Source: Streptomyces tirandamycinicus
GTDB taxonomy: Bacteria; Actinomycetota; Actinomycetes; Streptomycetales; Streptomycetaceae
Assembly: GCF_003097515.1 (NCBI RefSeq)
Contig: NZ_CP029188.1
Span: 6,492,531-6,556,530 of the forward strand
Length of the DNA: 64,000 nt
Reading direction: 5' to 3'
Under the pieces are notes generated by a model. It searched no databases. It was not told the origin of the DNA and worked only from the letters and a program-made list of their open reading frames with translations. Position 1 is the first letter of the stretch. Every line of letters starts with the position of its first letter. Position numbers and translations under genes: made by a program. Below are positions 38,601 to 44,139 of the stretch, one piece after another.

Positions 38601-41176
38601 AAGGCCTGCCAGGCGATCTCCGCCCCCGAGACGTGGAGTTCGGCTGCGGCGCGGGTGAGGGCGTGGGTCTCGTCGAGGTTCTTGACCAGGCTGGGCAGGA
38701 GGAGGGTGTCGGTGCGGGTGACGGTGTCCTGGGCGAGGGCGGTGAGGACGCCGCCGGGTCCTATTTCCAGGTAGCGGGTGGTGTCGTGCTGTTCGAGCCA
38801 GGTGATCTGGTCGGCGAAGCGGACGGCGTCGCGGATGTGGCGGACCCAGTACTCGGGGTCGCGCACCGCCTGTCCGGCGGGCAGCACCAGCCGCGTCGGG
38901 TGGAACTCCACACTGTCCAGGGCCTGCCGGAACTGGTCGAGCATGGGGTCCATGTGGGGGGAGTGGAAGGCGTGGCTGACCTTCAGACGCCGGGTGCGGT
39001 GGCCGCCTGCGGAGAGCTGGGCGGCGATGTCCTCGACGATGTGCTCGGTGCCGCTGATGACGGTGGCGCGGGGTCCGTTGACGGCGGCGATCGCCACGTG
39101 CTCTTCGTGTCCGGCGAGCAGGGGCAGGACGTCGGTCTCGGGTGCTTCGATGGCGATCATGGTGCCGCCGGGGGGGAGTTGTTGCATGAGTCGGCCGCGG
39201 GCGGCGACGACGGTGCAGGCGTCGGTGAGGGTCCACAGGCCTGCGGTGTGGGCGGCGGCGAGTTCGCCGATGGAGTGTCCGGTGACGAGGTCGGGGTGGA
39301 TGCCCCAGGACTCCAGCAGCCGGAAGAGGGCGACTTCGAGGGCGAACAGGGCGGGTTGCGTATACGCGGTGTGGTCCAGCAGAGCCTGCTCACCGGTCTC
39401 GACGAACATCACCTCACGCAGAGGCCGGTCCAACTCCCGGTCGAAGTGCGCACAGATCTCGTCCAGCGCGGCGGCGAACACGGGGAAGGCCTCGTACAGT
39501 TCGCGTCCCATCCCGGCCCGCTGACTGCCCTGCCCCGAGAACAGGAACGCCAACCGCCCCTGCGCAGGGTCCACGGACCCCCGGCTCCGTACGACCCGCG
39601 ACGCAGGCTCTCCCGCGGCCAGTGCCGCGAGCCCGTTCAGCAGGCTCTCCCGGTCCGAGCCGAGGACGACTGCCCGGTTCTCGTGGGCGTCGCGGGAGGT
39701 CACCAGGGACTGCGCCACGGCGTCCACACCCAGTTCGGGCCGGTCCGCGACGAACGACCGCAGCCGCTCGGCCTGCGCCCGCAGGGCGTCCTCCCCCCGG
39801 CCGGAGAGGACCCACGGCACCACACCGGCCCGACGCTCAGCCCGGCCGCCGTCACGGGTCGCGGGCTCGGCCGCCGGCACCCCTTGCAGGACCAGGTGGC
39901 AATTGGTGCCGCCCATCCCGAAGGAGCTGACGCCCGCGAGCGCCGGCCGGGACTCCGGCTCCGGCCAGTCCGTCAGCGACTGCTGCACGCGCAGGTTGAG
40001 TTCGTCCAGCGGGATCCGCGGGTTCGGTGTCTCGTAGTGGAGGCTGGCCGGGATCTGGCGCCTATGGAGGGACAGGGCGGTCTTGAGGAGACCGACCATT
40101 CCGGCGGCACCCTCCAGGTGTCCCACGTTCGTCTTGGCCGAGCCGACCGTGAGGGGCAGTCGGCGGCCGGGGGCCGTGCCCAGGACGGCGCCCAGGGCCG
40201 AGGCCTCGATGGGGTCGCCGAGGGCGGTGCCCGTGCCGTGCAGCTCCACGTAGTGGACGTCCGCCGGGTCGACGCCCGCCCGGTCGTAGGCCAGGCGCAG
40301 CACCTCGCTCTGCGCGGCCGTGCTCGGCACCGTGAGTCCGTCCGTGGCGCCGTCGTTGTTGACCGCGCCGCCGCGGATCACGCAGTAGACCGAGTCACCG
40401 TCGGCCAGGGCCCGGGCGAGGGGCTTGAGGAGGACGGCCCCGCCGCCCTCACCGCGGACATAGCCGTTGGCGCGGGCGTCGAAGGTGTAGCAGCGGCCGT
40501 CCGGCGACAGCCCGCCGAACCGGTCGGCGGCGAGGGCGCTCTCCGGCACGATGTTGAGGTTCACGCCACCCGCCACGGCGAGTTCGCAACCGCCCGAGCG
40601 CAGGGTCTCGCAGGCCTGGTGGACGGCGACGAGGCCGGAGGACTGCGCGGTGTCCACGGTGAGACTGGGACCGCGCAGCCCGAGGGTGTACGACACCCGG
40701 TTCGCGATGATGGCGCGCTGGGTCCCGGTCAGCGAGTGCTGGGTGACGGCGGACAGCCCCTGCCGGTTCAGCAGCACCGCGTAGTCGTTCGCGATCGCAC
40801 CGACGAAGACCCCGGTACGGCTGCCGCGCACCTGCCGCAGGGGGATGCTGGCGTCCTCGAAAGCCTCCCAGGAGAGTTCCAGCATGAGCCGCTGCTGGGG
40901 GTCCATCATCGAGGCTTCGCGCGGCGATATGCCGAAGAATGCGGGATCGAATGTGTCCACCCGGTCGAGAAAGGCGCCGTGCCGTGCGGCGGGGGGAAGT
41001 TCCTCGGCGTTCCACCGGTCCTGCGGCACTTCCCCGATCGCATGCCGCGCGTCGCGGAGCAGCTCCCAGAACGCGCTCTTGTCGGGGGCCTCGGGGAGTC
41101 TGCAGGAGAGCCCCACTATGGCGATTGCGTCGTCCGGTATCCCGACCTCGGTGAAGCCGTCGCGGAATTGAGACAT
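23690..41176 (-). CDS. trdAI: Type I modular PKS A: KSQ loading module plus modules 1-3
   Basis: 5828 residues from ATG 41176, with GGGGGA about 10 nt upstream. Loading: KSQ with Gln178 in place of the active Cys (DTAQSSG), malonyl AT (GHSIGE near 634, HAFH near 735), ACP near 961; this decarboxylates malonyl to an acetyl starter. Module 1: KS (near 1195), methylmalonyl AT (GHSQGE, YASH), KR whose catalytic Tyr is Phe2302 (NFGAAN), ACP near 2468. Module 2: KS, malonyl AT, B-type KR (LDD near 3731, Tyr3787), ACP near 3958. Module 3: KS, methylmalonyl AT, DH (HAVSGTVLLP near 4940, DAAL near 5110), KR (LDD; Tyr near 5530), ACP near 5704. A helical docking tail fills 5745-5828. A TTA codon lies at residue 3419. 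PKS B starts 100 bp downstream. The name is inferred from the adjacent TamL/TrdL-like oxidase and the domain order. Confidence 0.93.
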   Translation of the reverse strand: MSQFRDGFTEVGIPDDAIAIVGLSCRLPEAPDKSAFWELLRDARHAIGEVPQDRWNAEELPPAARHGAFLDRVDTFDPAFFGISPREASMMDPQQRLMLELSWEAFEDASIPLRQVRGSRTGVFVGAIANDYAVLLNRQGLSAVTQHSLTGTQRAIIANRVSYTLGLRGPSLTVDTAQSSGLVAVHQACETLRSGGCELAVAGGVNLNIVPESALAADRFGGLSPDGRCYTFDARANGYVRGEGGGAVLLKPLARALADGDSVYCVIRGGAVNNDGATDGLTVPSTAAQSEVLRLAYDRAGVDPADVHYVELHGTGTALGDPIEASALGAVLGTAPGRRLPLTVGSAKTNVGHLEGAAGMVGLLKTALSLHRRQIPASLHYETPNPRIPLDELNLRVQQSLTDWPEPESRPALAGVSSFGMGGTNCHLVLQGVPAAEPATRDGGRAERRAGVVPWVLSGRGEDALRAQAERLRSFVADRPELGVDAVAQSLVTSRDAHENRAVVLGSDRESLLNGLAALAAGEPASRVVRSRGSVDPAQGRLAFLFSGQGSQRAGMGRELYEAFPVFAAALDEICAHFDRELDRPLREVMFVETGEQALLDHTAYTQPALFALEVALFRLLESWGIHPDLVTGHSIGELAAAHTAGLWTLTDACTVVAARGRLMQQLPPGGTMIAIEAPETDVLPLLAGHEEHVAIAAVNGPRATVISGTEHIVEDIAAQLSAGGHRTRRLKVSHAFHSPHMDPMLDQFRQALDSVEFHPTRLVLPAGQAVRDPEYWVRHIRDAVRFADQITWLEQHDTTRYLEIGPGGVLTALAQDTVTRTDTLLLPSLVKNLDETHALTRAAAELHVSGAEIAWQAFFTGRGNAPRRVDLPMYAFQRRRYWLKETVGVSAGLPGDVADAEADEESVTQAAGPAASFAWMSEEETDRELLDLVRRHIAAVLEHDSPEQVPVDAPFKQLGFDSLMSVEFCAALGRAVGVRLPSSTLYDHPTPELLARHVRGELVGTRGEEAEAMAAPDSGAASDPIVIVGMSCRLPGGIRTPEQLWALLAAGGDAVSPFPADRGWDLEALYDADPERSGTSHAREGGFLHDAADFDPAFFGISPREALAMDPQQRLLLETSWEALERAGINPKSLRGSKAGVFVGATAQDYGPRLHEAPEEIEGYVLTGTTPSVASGRVAYTLGLEGPAVTVDTACSSSLVALHMAAQSLRSGECSLALAGGATVMSTPGMFVEFSRQRGLAPDARVKAFAEAADGTGWGEGVGMLLLERLSDAERHGHPVLGIVRGTAVNQDGASNGLTAPNGPSQQRVIRQALANAGLTPDQVDAVEAHGTGTILGDPIEAQALLATYGQDRPTDRPLWLGSVKSNIGHTQAAAGVAGVIKMVMAMRHGVLPMTLHVDQPTSHVDWDAGAVTLLTEEQPWPGTNRPRRAGVSSFGVSGTNAHAIIEEPPIALDQGRPADSGVVPWVISARTADALRDHARQLREYVEQRPELDTAAVADTLINGRALFEHRAVVLAEAPDAVAAALDALAAGQPHTHLVQGQAKAVGKTVFVFPGQGTQWAGMGADLLDSMPVFAESIARCEEALAPYVDWSLTEVLRSGADLDRVDVIQPVTWAVMVSLAATWQHLGVRPDAVVGHSQGEIAAAAVAGALTLEDAAKVVAVRARIIGEHLAGLGAMASIPQSVQAVEEILTSGVSIAAVNGPNTTVVSGDKDAVETLVADLQGQDIRARLIPVDYASHSAHVETIQDEIATALAGIEPRRSDVPFFSTVERGFLNTEALDVGYWYRNLRQTVHFHTAIQQLTESGHTTYIESSAHPVLTYSIEEASTDALTTGTLRRGEGTLTRLLTSAAHLHTHGRPINWPTPRTNRVTDLPTYPFQHQRYWINPTTTGSPDTADTRFWEAVENEDWESLGRTLSVEGDAPLSTVLAALASWRKSLDRVSAVDNWRYRAAWRPIADPQAGPVGTWLVVVPVGQEDDALVGAVTRAVRGRQVVLDPSEADRARYAEQASDALGSGDDNAAVTGVLSLLALGGDHVAPAAPALALFQALGDAGVQAPLWCVTQGAVSTGSSDPLTRPAQAQVWGLGRVAALEHPDRWGGLVDLPEQLDERGAARLRAVLAAPSGAEDQVAIRAAGVLARRLTRAAAGSGRSWQPRGTVLITGGTGALGAHVARWAAENGAEHLVLASRRGGEAPGATALHDDLTALGVTVTLTACDVTDPDAVRALVSAHPGLTAVVHTAGVLADAVLDRLTTERLDDVLRPKATAAALLDRCTRHLDLDAFVLFSSVVGTLGRAGQGNFGAANAHLDALAEQRHALGLPATSVAWGPWDADGMAAGEVAEQLRRRGLPALAPDLALTALGEAVGRGEATVTVADIDWARFVPAYTAARPSALISDLADVRELRAESGAQRVGDDATWTAQNLSGLSDAEAERLLLDLVRTQAAAVLGHASADAVNASHAFKDIGVDSLTAVELRNRLVAVTGLKLPPTLVFNHPTPQALARFLHTQATGTPESASVRPEPVPVGAAAEDDPIAIVSMACRYPGGVRSPEDLWQLLADGRDAVSVFPTDRGWDIDALYHPDPERTGTSYVHEGGFLYDAAEFDAEFFGISPREAQAMDPQQRLLLETSWEVFERAGMDPRSVAGSQAGVFVGVASQDGYGPRMSEAPEGFEGYLLTGTAASVISGRVAYTLGLEGPAVTVDTACSSSLVVLHMAVQALRDGECTLALAGGVTVMASPGTFVEFSRQRGLAPDGRSKSFSAAADGTSWGEGAGVLLLERLSDARRNGHPVLGLVRGTAVNQDGASNGLTAPNGPSQERVMRQALGRARLTAAEVDAVEAHGTGTRLGDPIEAQALIATYGQDRPDGQPLLLGSLKSNIGHTQAAAGVGGVIKMVMAMRHGVLPRTLHVDEPTPHVDWSAGAVTLLRDAVEWPETGRPRRAGVSSFGVSGTNAHAIIEQFEEEPAVADASDAVSGPLPWVLSGQGTDALRAQAERLRSFVADRPELPMANLAFSLGTTRAALDDRAAVVAEDRSDFLDALGALARGEVDSRVLTGSVDPAQGRLAFLFSGQGSQRAGMGRELYKTFPVFAAALDEICAHFDPLLKQPLREVMFAEPGEQTLLDHTAYTQPALFALEVALFRLLQSWDIHPDLVTGHSIGELAAAHTAGLWTLTDACTVVAARGRLMQQLPPGGTMIAIEAPETDVLPLLAGHEHHAAIAAVNGPRATVISGTEHIVEDIAAQLSAGGHRTRRLKVSHAFHSPHMNPMLDQFRQVLHSVEFHPTRLALPAGNAVHDPEYWVRHIRDAVRFTDQITWLDQHDTTRYLEIGPGGVLTALAQDTLTRTDTLLVPTLVKNLDETHALTRAAAELHVNGTPVDWQSFFTGRGNTPRRVDLPTYAFQRRRYWLDARSGRREQTGGLPVDGWRYRVVWRPMPDESDTAELSGDWLLLLPAGHESRPLVRDAVRALESGHGTVRQVALDTAVADRGRFAEQLRDARAEFDAPVTGVLSLLALADVDSEEEAGTVAPTLALVQALGDAGVEAPLWCATQGAVTTGGSDPLAHPAQAQVWGLGQVAALEHPDRWGGLVDLPEQLDERGAAHLRAVLAAAPGGEDQVAIRAAGVLARRLTRAAGSSGTGWQPRGTVLITGGTGALGAHVARWAAENGADHLVLASRRGGEAAPGAAALGDELAALGVTATFAACDVSDPESVRSLVAEHPRLTAVVHTAGSLDDGVLDHLTADRLDHVLRPKVTAAALLDRYTRHLDLDAFVLFSSAAATFGNEGQANYAAANAHLDALAQQRQALGLPATSVAWGAWADSGMATGHAAAEQLHRSGFPPMSPDLALTALAQAVGHGTPAVTVADIDWGRFVPAYTAARPSPLISDLADVRELRATAGPAGSGGAQRAEESSPAGQLAALTVPQREELVLELVRTQAALVLGHAGPQSVAPNRAFKELGFDSLGAVQLRNRLNAATGLRLTTSVIFDYPTATELARHVLGEFPGLGGDTAAAAQVAAPGAPVADDDPIAIVAMSCRFPGGIRTPEQLWALLAAGGDAVAPFPADRGWDLEALYDADPERSGTSYVREGAFLQGVSEFDAAFFGINPREALAMDPQQRLLLETSWEAFERAGIDPKSLRGSKAGVFVGSNGQDYATLLRQVPETVEGYLGTGIAGSVASGRVAYTLGLEGPAVTVDTACSSSLVALHMAAQSLRSGECSLALAGGVTVMSTPEVFVEFSRQRGLAPDARVKAFAEAADGTGWGEGVGMLLLERLSDAERHGHPVLGIVRGTAVNQDGASNGLTAPNGPSQQRVIRQALANAGLTPDQVDAVEAHGTGTILGDPIEAQALIATYGQDRPADRPLWLGSVKSNIGHTQAAAGVAGVIKMVMAMRHGLLPRTLHVDEPTTHVDWDAGAVTLLTEEQAWPGTDRPRRAGVSSFGVSGTNAHAIIEESPIALDQGRPAHSGDVPWVISARTAEALRAQARQLREYVEQRPELDTAAVADTLVNGRALFEHRAVVVAETPDALTAALDALAQGEPSPHLVQGVAPDETGRTVLVFPGQGTQWAGMGAELLDAVPVFAESIARCEEALAPYVDWSLTEVLRSGADLDRVDVIQPVTWAVMVSLAAAWQELGVRPDAVVGHSQGEIAAAAVAGALTLEDAAKVVAVRARIIGEHLAGRGAMASIPQPVQAVEEHLTTGVGIAAANGPNTTVVSGDKDAVEALVAQLQEQDVRARLIPVDYASHSAHVETIKAQLADALAGIQPHPADIPFFSTVDPGFLNTETLDAGYWYRNLRQTVHFHTAIQQLTESGHTTYIESSAHPVLTYSIEETEGAQTITGTLRRGEGTLTRLLTSAAHLHTHGHPVNWPITGGNHATDLPTYPFQHQRYWPASAAARSVDAESIGLGIAGHPLLGAAVELAGTDTHLFTGLLSLQSHPWLADHAVSGTVLLPGTGFLELALQAGHHVGCGTVEELTLEASLVLPEKGGVRIQLGLGETDDSGRRELNLHSRAQDAGDDEPWTLHATGTVAPTGAQQSPEPDADLAAWPPAGAEAITVADAYDRLAAQGVEYGPAFQGLRAAWRRGDEVFAEVALPDEESPEAKEYGLHPALLDAALQPLGLGVLLAEPGEGLTRRPFAWSGVTLHAQGANAVRVRIALAGEDAVSVAVADSVGRPVASVDVLTLRQVGTEQLAGAREARGDSLFRVEWAPVAVSRSGASAGRWAVVGSGSGDSTMDVYDDLGSLAAAAAPVPELVFAPFPDTTDGTTADAGTADAVRQVTHRALDLVQAWLADDRFAASRLVILAGQGLTGAPVWGLVRSAQVENPGRFVLVETDGGGEPDWETLAAAAAGDEPQLRLHGTEVGAPRLARAERPEEVESGFAPEGTVLLTGASGGLARLLARHLVAERGVRNLLLTSRRGAAADGMPELVAELTGLGATVEVAACDVADREALAGLLASVPPERPLTAVVHTAAVLDDGVAEALTPERVDRVLRPKVDGALNLHALTEDLDLSAFVLFSSLSGTLGGAGLANYSAANAFLDALARHRHERGLPTVSLAWGLWEQRSGMAGRLSDVDLARMSRVGAAPMSADEGLALFDAATALGDAVVVPARLDVAELRAQAAAGVMAPLFRGVVRTSAVRRTAAASGGRTEEAASGIAGRLAGLARADQERMLLDLVREQVTAVLGHASPEEVRANRAFKDLGFDSLTSVELRNRLRSATGLRLTPTLVFDYPNPAALAQRLLDDLVPQAQEDGPPLSAELERLEAAFLESALDDHARGKIAARLQALLWKWDDTRGTAIEAEGPAEDGEFDPVSDDEMFDLIDKELGQL
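27830..28480 (-). repeat. KS patch shared by modules 3 and 1, copy in KS3
   Basis: About 650 bp matches 36830-37480 at an offset of exactly 9000 bp. At least 28141-28440 appeared identical by eye. It covers the C-terminal half of the ketosynthase. Confidence 0.8.
31067..31760 (-). repeat. AT patch shared by module 2 and the loading module, copy in AT2
   Basis: About 700 bp nearly identical to 38633-39326 (offset 7566). It encodes the malonyl-AT core including GHSIGE and HAFH. It is CTC-rich for Leu, unlike its flanks. Confidence 0.8.
36830..37480 (-). repeat. KS patch shared by modules 1 and 3, copy in KS1
   Basis: Partner of 27830-28480. The flanking KS N-terminal parts differ, so this is a local conversion tract. 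Confidence 0.8.
38633..39326 (-). repeat. AT patch shared by the loading module and module 2, copy in AT0
   Basis: Partner of 31067-31760. Both copies keep malonyl signatures, so the exchange did not change substrate choice. Confidence 0.8.
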
Positions 41177-41269
41177 GCGACCGTGATCCCCCAGTAAGTG
41201 AAATGCATGAGAAACGCCCCCTGCGGCACACGCAAAGGCAATTGCCGACTGTAATCAAACGATCGTTGG

Positions 41270-41295
41270 CCCCTACACCCCTATCGATCCCCTAG
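41270..41295 (-). promoter_or_regulatory. Triple TAGGGG repeat upstream of PKS A
   Basis: On the minus strand TAGGGG occurs three times within 26 bp, about 95-120 bp upstream of the PKS A ATG; the first copy is preceded by C to give CTAGGGG. Next to it lies the palindrome AACGATCGTT (41258-41267). The 205-bp gap between the oxidase stop and PKS A, with a hairpin at its start, suggests PKS A has its own regulated promoter. The repeats could be an activator site, but the regulator is unknown. Confidence 0.4.
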
Positions 41296-41332
41296 TGACC
41301 GCTGAACTCGCGGGCGGGCAGGGGCGGAAGCG

Positions 41333-41374
41333 CCGAGGGGTACGGGTCCCCGCGCGGGAATCCGTACCCCTCGG
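41333..41374 (-). terminator. Hairpin terminator after the FAD oxidase
   Basis: Perfect 13-bp inverted repeat (CCGAGGGGTACGG and its complement, 41333-41345 and 41362-41374). The loop holds a further TCCC/GGGA stem. It starts 8 nt past the oxidase stop. No T-run follows, as is usual in Streptomyces. Confidence 0.7.
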
Positions 41375-41381
41375 TGCCGTC

Positions 41382-42884
41382 TCAGGCCGGCGGAACCCGC
41401 ACGGAGAGTGCGTGCCGGAACACGTTCCGCGGATCCCAGCGCGCCTTGACCGCCTGGAGGCGCGGGTAGGCGTCCTTGTAGTACAGCTCGGACCACGGCA
41501 CCCCGGAGGTGTTCCACTCCTCGTCCGCGAGGTCGACGTCCGGGTAGTTGACGTACGCGCCGTCGGCGGCGCCACCGGGTACCGGTACGCCGCCGGTGTC
41601 CGCGTACACGTCCCGGTACAGCTCGCGGATCCACCGCACGTGGACCGGGTCCTGCGCGGGGTCCTCCCAGGTCGTGACGTACACGATCTTGAGGATGGAG
41701 TCGCGCTGCGCCACCGCGGTCCGGTCCGCCGGGACGGCGTTGACCTTGCCGCCGTAGGCGATGAGCGCGACGACCCCGGCCGGATTGTCGTAGTCGGTGC
41801 TGGTCAGGCGCGTGTACAGGGTGCCGATCTGCCGGTCGTCGAAGCTCCGGCGCGCATACGCCGCCTTGATCTTGGCCCGTCCGGTCATGTCGCCGTCCCC
41901 GGCGATCCCGGGCCAGCGCGTCGAGTGCAGCCACGGCAGCCGCCGCGTGTCGCTGTGCGGCTGCACGCCCACACCCTCGGAGACCGCTGCGAGATATGTC
42001 TCCAGCCGCTTCTCCGCGTCCGGGCCGGTCGCGTCGAGCTGCGTGGTCATCGCGAGGGCACCGGACTGGCTGCGGGTGAGGGCCAGCACGCTGTAGAGGT
42101 CGCACCAGGGGGAGTCGGGGCCGCTGTTCTGCTCGAACCACCTGCCGTGGTTCCGTACGAGCCGCGCGAAGGCCGCTTCGTCCAGCCCCTCCCACGGCCA
42201 CACCGTCGTGTTGAGCAGCACCTCGGCCGGCGGCCGCGGCAGCAGCCGGCCGGGCTCCGGCGGTACGTCGGCCTCGGCGGTCCGCAGCCAGTACCTGACG
42301 ACCACGCCGAAGTTCCCGCCGCCGCCCCCGGTGTGCGCCCACCACAGATCATGGTTCGGATCGCTCGGCTCGCGCGTCGCGATCACGGTCCGCGCGTCGC
42401 CCGACGCGTCGACCACGACGACCTCGACCGCGTGCAGATAGTCGACGATCGAGCCGTGCATCCGGGACAGCGGGCCGTAGCCCCCACCGAGGATGTGCCC
42501 GCCCGCCCCCACATCGGGGCACGCCCCGCCGGGCAGCGTCACGCCCCACACCCGGAACAGCGTCTTGTAGACCGCGCCCAGAGTGGCACCGGCCTCGACG
42601 GCGAACGCGCCGCGCTCCTCATCGAATCCGACCGCCGACAGCCGCGACATGTCCATCACCACACGGACGTCTGAATTGGCTACGAAGTCCTCGTAGCAGT
42701 GCCCTCCACTGCGCACGGCCACCCGCTTGCCCGACCGCACGGCACGCGAAAGAACCTGCTCGATCTCAGCGGCGGATCCCACCAGATGTATCTCTTCCGG
42801 ATCGCCGACGAAGCGGAGGTTCTCGCCCCGGCGTAAGTCCTCGTACCTGATATCGCCGGGGGCCACGGAATCGATGTGCTTCAT
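41382..42884 (-). CDS. trdL: BBE-type FAD-dependent oxidase, TamL/TrdL-like
   Basis: 500 residues from ATG 42884. It has an FAD_binding_4 domain (about 30-200) and a C-terminal berberine-bridge segment (DPRNVFRHALSV). His62 in SGGHCY and Cys122 in GGACPD are the positions of the bicovalent flavin links (8alpha-histidyl, 6-S-cysteinyl) that I recall for TamL of tirandamycin biosynthesis. TamL/TrdL oxidises the C10 alcohol of the bicyclic ketal to a ketone as part of late tailoring. Position next to a PKS whose architecture suits a dienoyl tetramic acid supports this role. Residue 17 is coded by TTA (42834-42836), so translation probably needs the bldA tRNA. The gene is divergent from the phosphopantetheinyl transferase, with a 106-bp intergenic region. 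Substrate identity is inferred. Confidence 0.9.
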   Translation of the reverse strand: MKHIDSVAPGDIRYEDLRRGENLRFVGDPEEIHLVGSAAEIEQVLSRAVRSGKRVAVRSGGHCYEDFVANSDVRVVMDMSRLSAVGFDEERGAFAVEAGATLGAVYKTLFRVWGVTLPGGACPDVGAGGHILGGGYGPLSRMHGSIVDYLHAVEVVVVDASGDARTVIATREPSDPNHDLWWAHTGGGGGNFGVVVRYWLRTAEADVPPEPGRLLPRPPAEVLLNTTVWPWEGLDEAAFARLVRNHGRWFEQNSGPDSPWCDLYSVLALTRSQSGALAMTTQLDATGPDAEKRLETYLAAVSEGVGVQPHSDTRRLPWLHSTRWPGIAGDGDMTGRAKIKAAYARRSFDDRQIGTLYTRLTSTDYDNPAGVVALIAYGGKVNAVPADRTAVAQRDSILKIVYVTTWEDPAQDPVHVRWIRELYRDVYADTGGVPVPGGAADGAYVNYPDVDLADEEWNTSGVPWSELYYKDAYPRLQAVKARWDPRNVFRHALSVRVPPA

Positions 42885-42961
42885 GCTGGTTCTCCTGCCT
42901 TCGACACGGAAGTCAAGCTGTACTGTTGCCGTCGGATCCTAATTCACCTGTCACGCAAAGG

Positions 42962-42980
42962 TTTTGGAGCGCTCCGAAAA
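42962..42980. promoter_or_regulatory. Palindrome between divergent oxidase and PPTase genes
   Basis: GGAGCGCTCC (42966-42975) flanked by TTTT on the left and GAAAA on the right forms a near-perfect dyad. It lies 11-29 bp before the TTG of the transferase and about 80 bp from the oxidase ATG, and could be an operator acting on both genes. Confidence 0.4.
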
Positions 42981-42990
42981 GTAGGGACGG

Positions 42991-43653
42991 TTGGTCGCGG
43001 GCCTGATCGCCGGTCTGGTGCCGGCGGGGGTGCGTACTGCGGAGGTGTTCGGTGATGTGGCGGACGTCTCACTGTTCCCGGAGGAAGAGATTGCGATCGC
43101 AAGTGCGGTGGACGCGCGGAGGCGGGAGTTCGCCACGGGACGCCACTGCGCCCGTGCGGCACTGTCAGCGCTGGGCCGACCGGCCGTTCCCCTGCCGCCG
43201 GACGAGCACGGTGTGCCGTCGTGGCCTGATGGAGTGGTGGGATCCCTGACCCACTGCCATGGTTATCGCGCTGCCGCGGTGGCCGGCCGCGAGGATGTCA
43301 TGTCGCTCGGCATCGATGCCGAGCCACACCGCCCGCTTCCACAAGGGGTGTTGGAGGCAGTGACGATCGCCCCGGAGCGTGCCGCGCTGGCTGTGCTGGC
43401 GGACTCGTACCCTTCGGTGCACTGGGACCGTCTGCTGTTCAGCGCCAAGGAGTCGGTCTTCAAGAGCTGGTTCTCCATGACGGGGGACCGCCTCGGCTTC
43501 GACGACGCCGAGGTGGAGTTCGAAGCCGAGATACCGTTCTTCCGCGCCAGGGTCCTGCGCCAGCGGCCCGGCTGGGCCGGCAAGGCGCCCATGGCGGTCG
43601 GCGGCCGGTGGCTGGTGTGCCGTGGTCTCGTGCTGGCGGCGGTCTCGCTGTAG
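42991..43653 (+). CDS. trdM: 4'-phosphopantetheinyl transferase (Sfp/EntD type)
   Basis: 220 residues. The family signatures GIDAEPHRPLP (Mg2+/CoA site) and FSAKESVFK are present, together with the EntD-like N-terminal SLTHCHGYRAAA segment. The enzyme transfers the phosphopantetheine arm of CoA to the conserved Ser of carrier domains; here it would activate the nine ACPs of the PKS and any NRPS carrier. The start is TTG 42991 with AGGGA just upstream and a TAG four codons before it. A GTG further in (about 43029) is possible but would remove the conserved N-terminal LIAGLVPAGV. The gene marks the right edge of the cluster. The symbol follows my recollection that the trd cluster carries one PPTase, TrdM. 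Confidence 0.85.
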   Translation: MVAGLIAGLVPAGVRTAEVFGDVADVSLFPEEEIAIASAVDARRREFATGRHCARAALSALGRPAVPLPPDEHGVPSWPDGVVGSLTHCHGYRAAAVAGREDVMSLGIDAEPHRPLPQGVLEAVTIAPERAALAVLADSYPSVHWDRLLFSAKESVFKSWFSMTGDRLGFDDAEVEFEAEIPFFRARVLRQRPGWAGKAPMAVGGRWLVCRGLVLAAVSL

Positions 43654-43819
43654 CCGGAGGACCTGGGGACGCATCAGCCCCGATGTGCGTCCATGGGCTC
43701 AGCCGGTCGGCAGGGTGGGAGGAGGTGGAGTGTCCCGGACGCGGCGCTTGCCGATGCCTGATGGCGTGCTGGGAGAGTCAACAATGGGCCAGTGTGAGTC
43801 CTGAAACACTCTGGGACAT

Positions 43820-43848
43820 CTGACCGCAGATGCGAATCGTTGTAGGCT
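43820..43848 (+). promoter_or_regulatory. Sigma-70-like promoter with no intact gene downstream
   Basis: CTGACC (43820-43825), 17-bp spacer, TAGGCT (43843-43848). The following leader (43854-43889) is closely similar to the panD leader (47707-47741): both contain ACCTGCAG followed by AAGC and a GGGG run. Confidence 0.45.
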
Positions 43849-44139
43849 CCGGAGGCCGCCCTTTACCTGCAGGAAGCAGACGGGGGCCAGCCCCACCAGC
43901 CTCGATCCCTCCCTGGAATCCCTGCGGCAGTAAATGGGAGGAAGGCGAGCACATCGCGCCGTCCTGCACCAAGAGATCGTCGCCAAGGGCTACCAGCGGG
44001 TCAAGATGGCAAGGCTGGGAATTCTCGGTCGGCGCGACGGCACGTGACGAACCGGCTGGCATGTCCGTCGCTTCCATGGCGTCTCCAGGAGCAGCAGTCC
44101 GTCCAGTTCCGGGAGATCGTCTCAGTGGGCCTGATCAGG

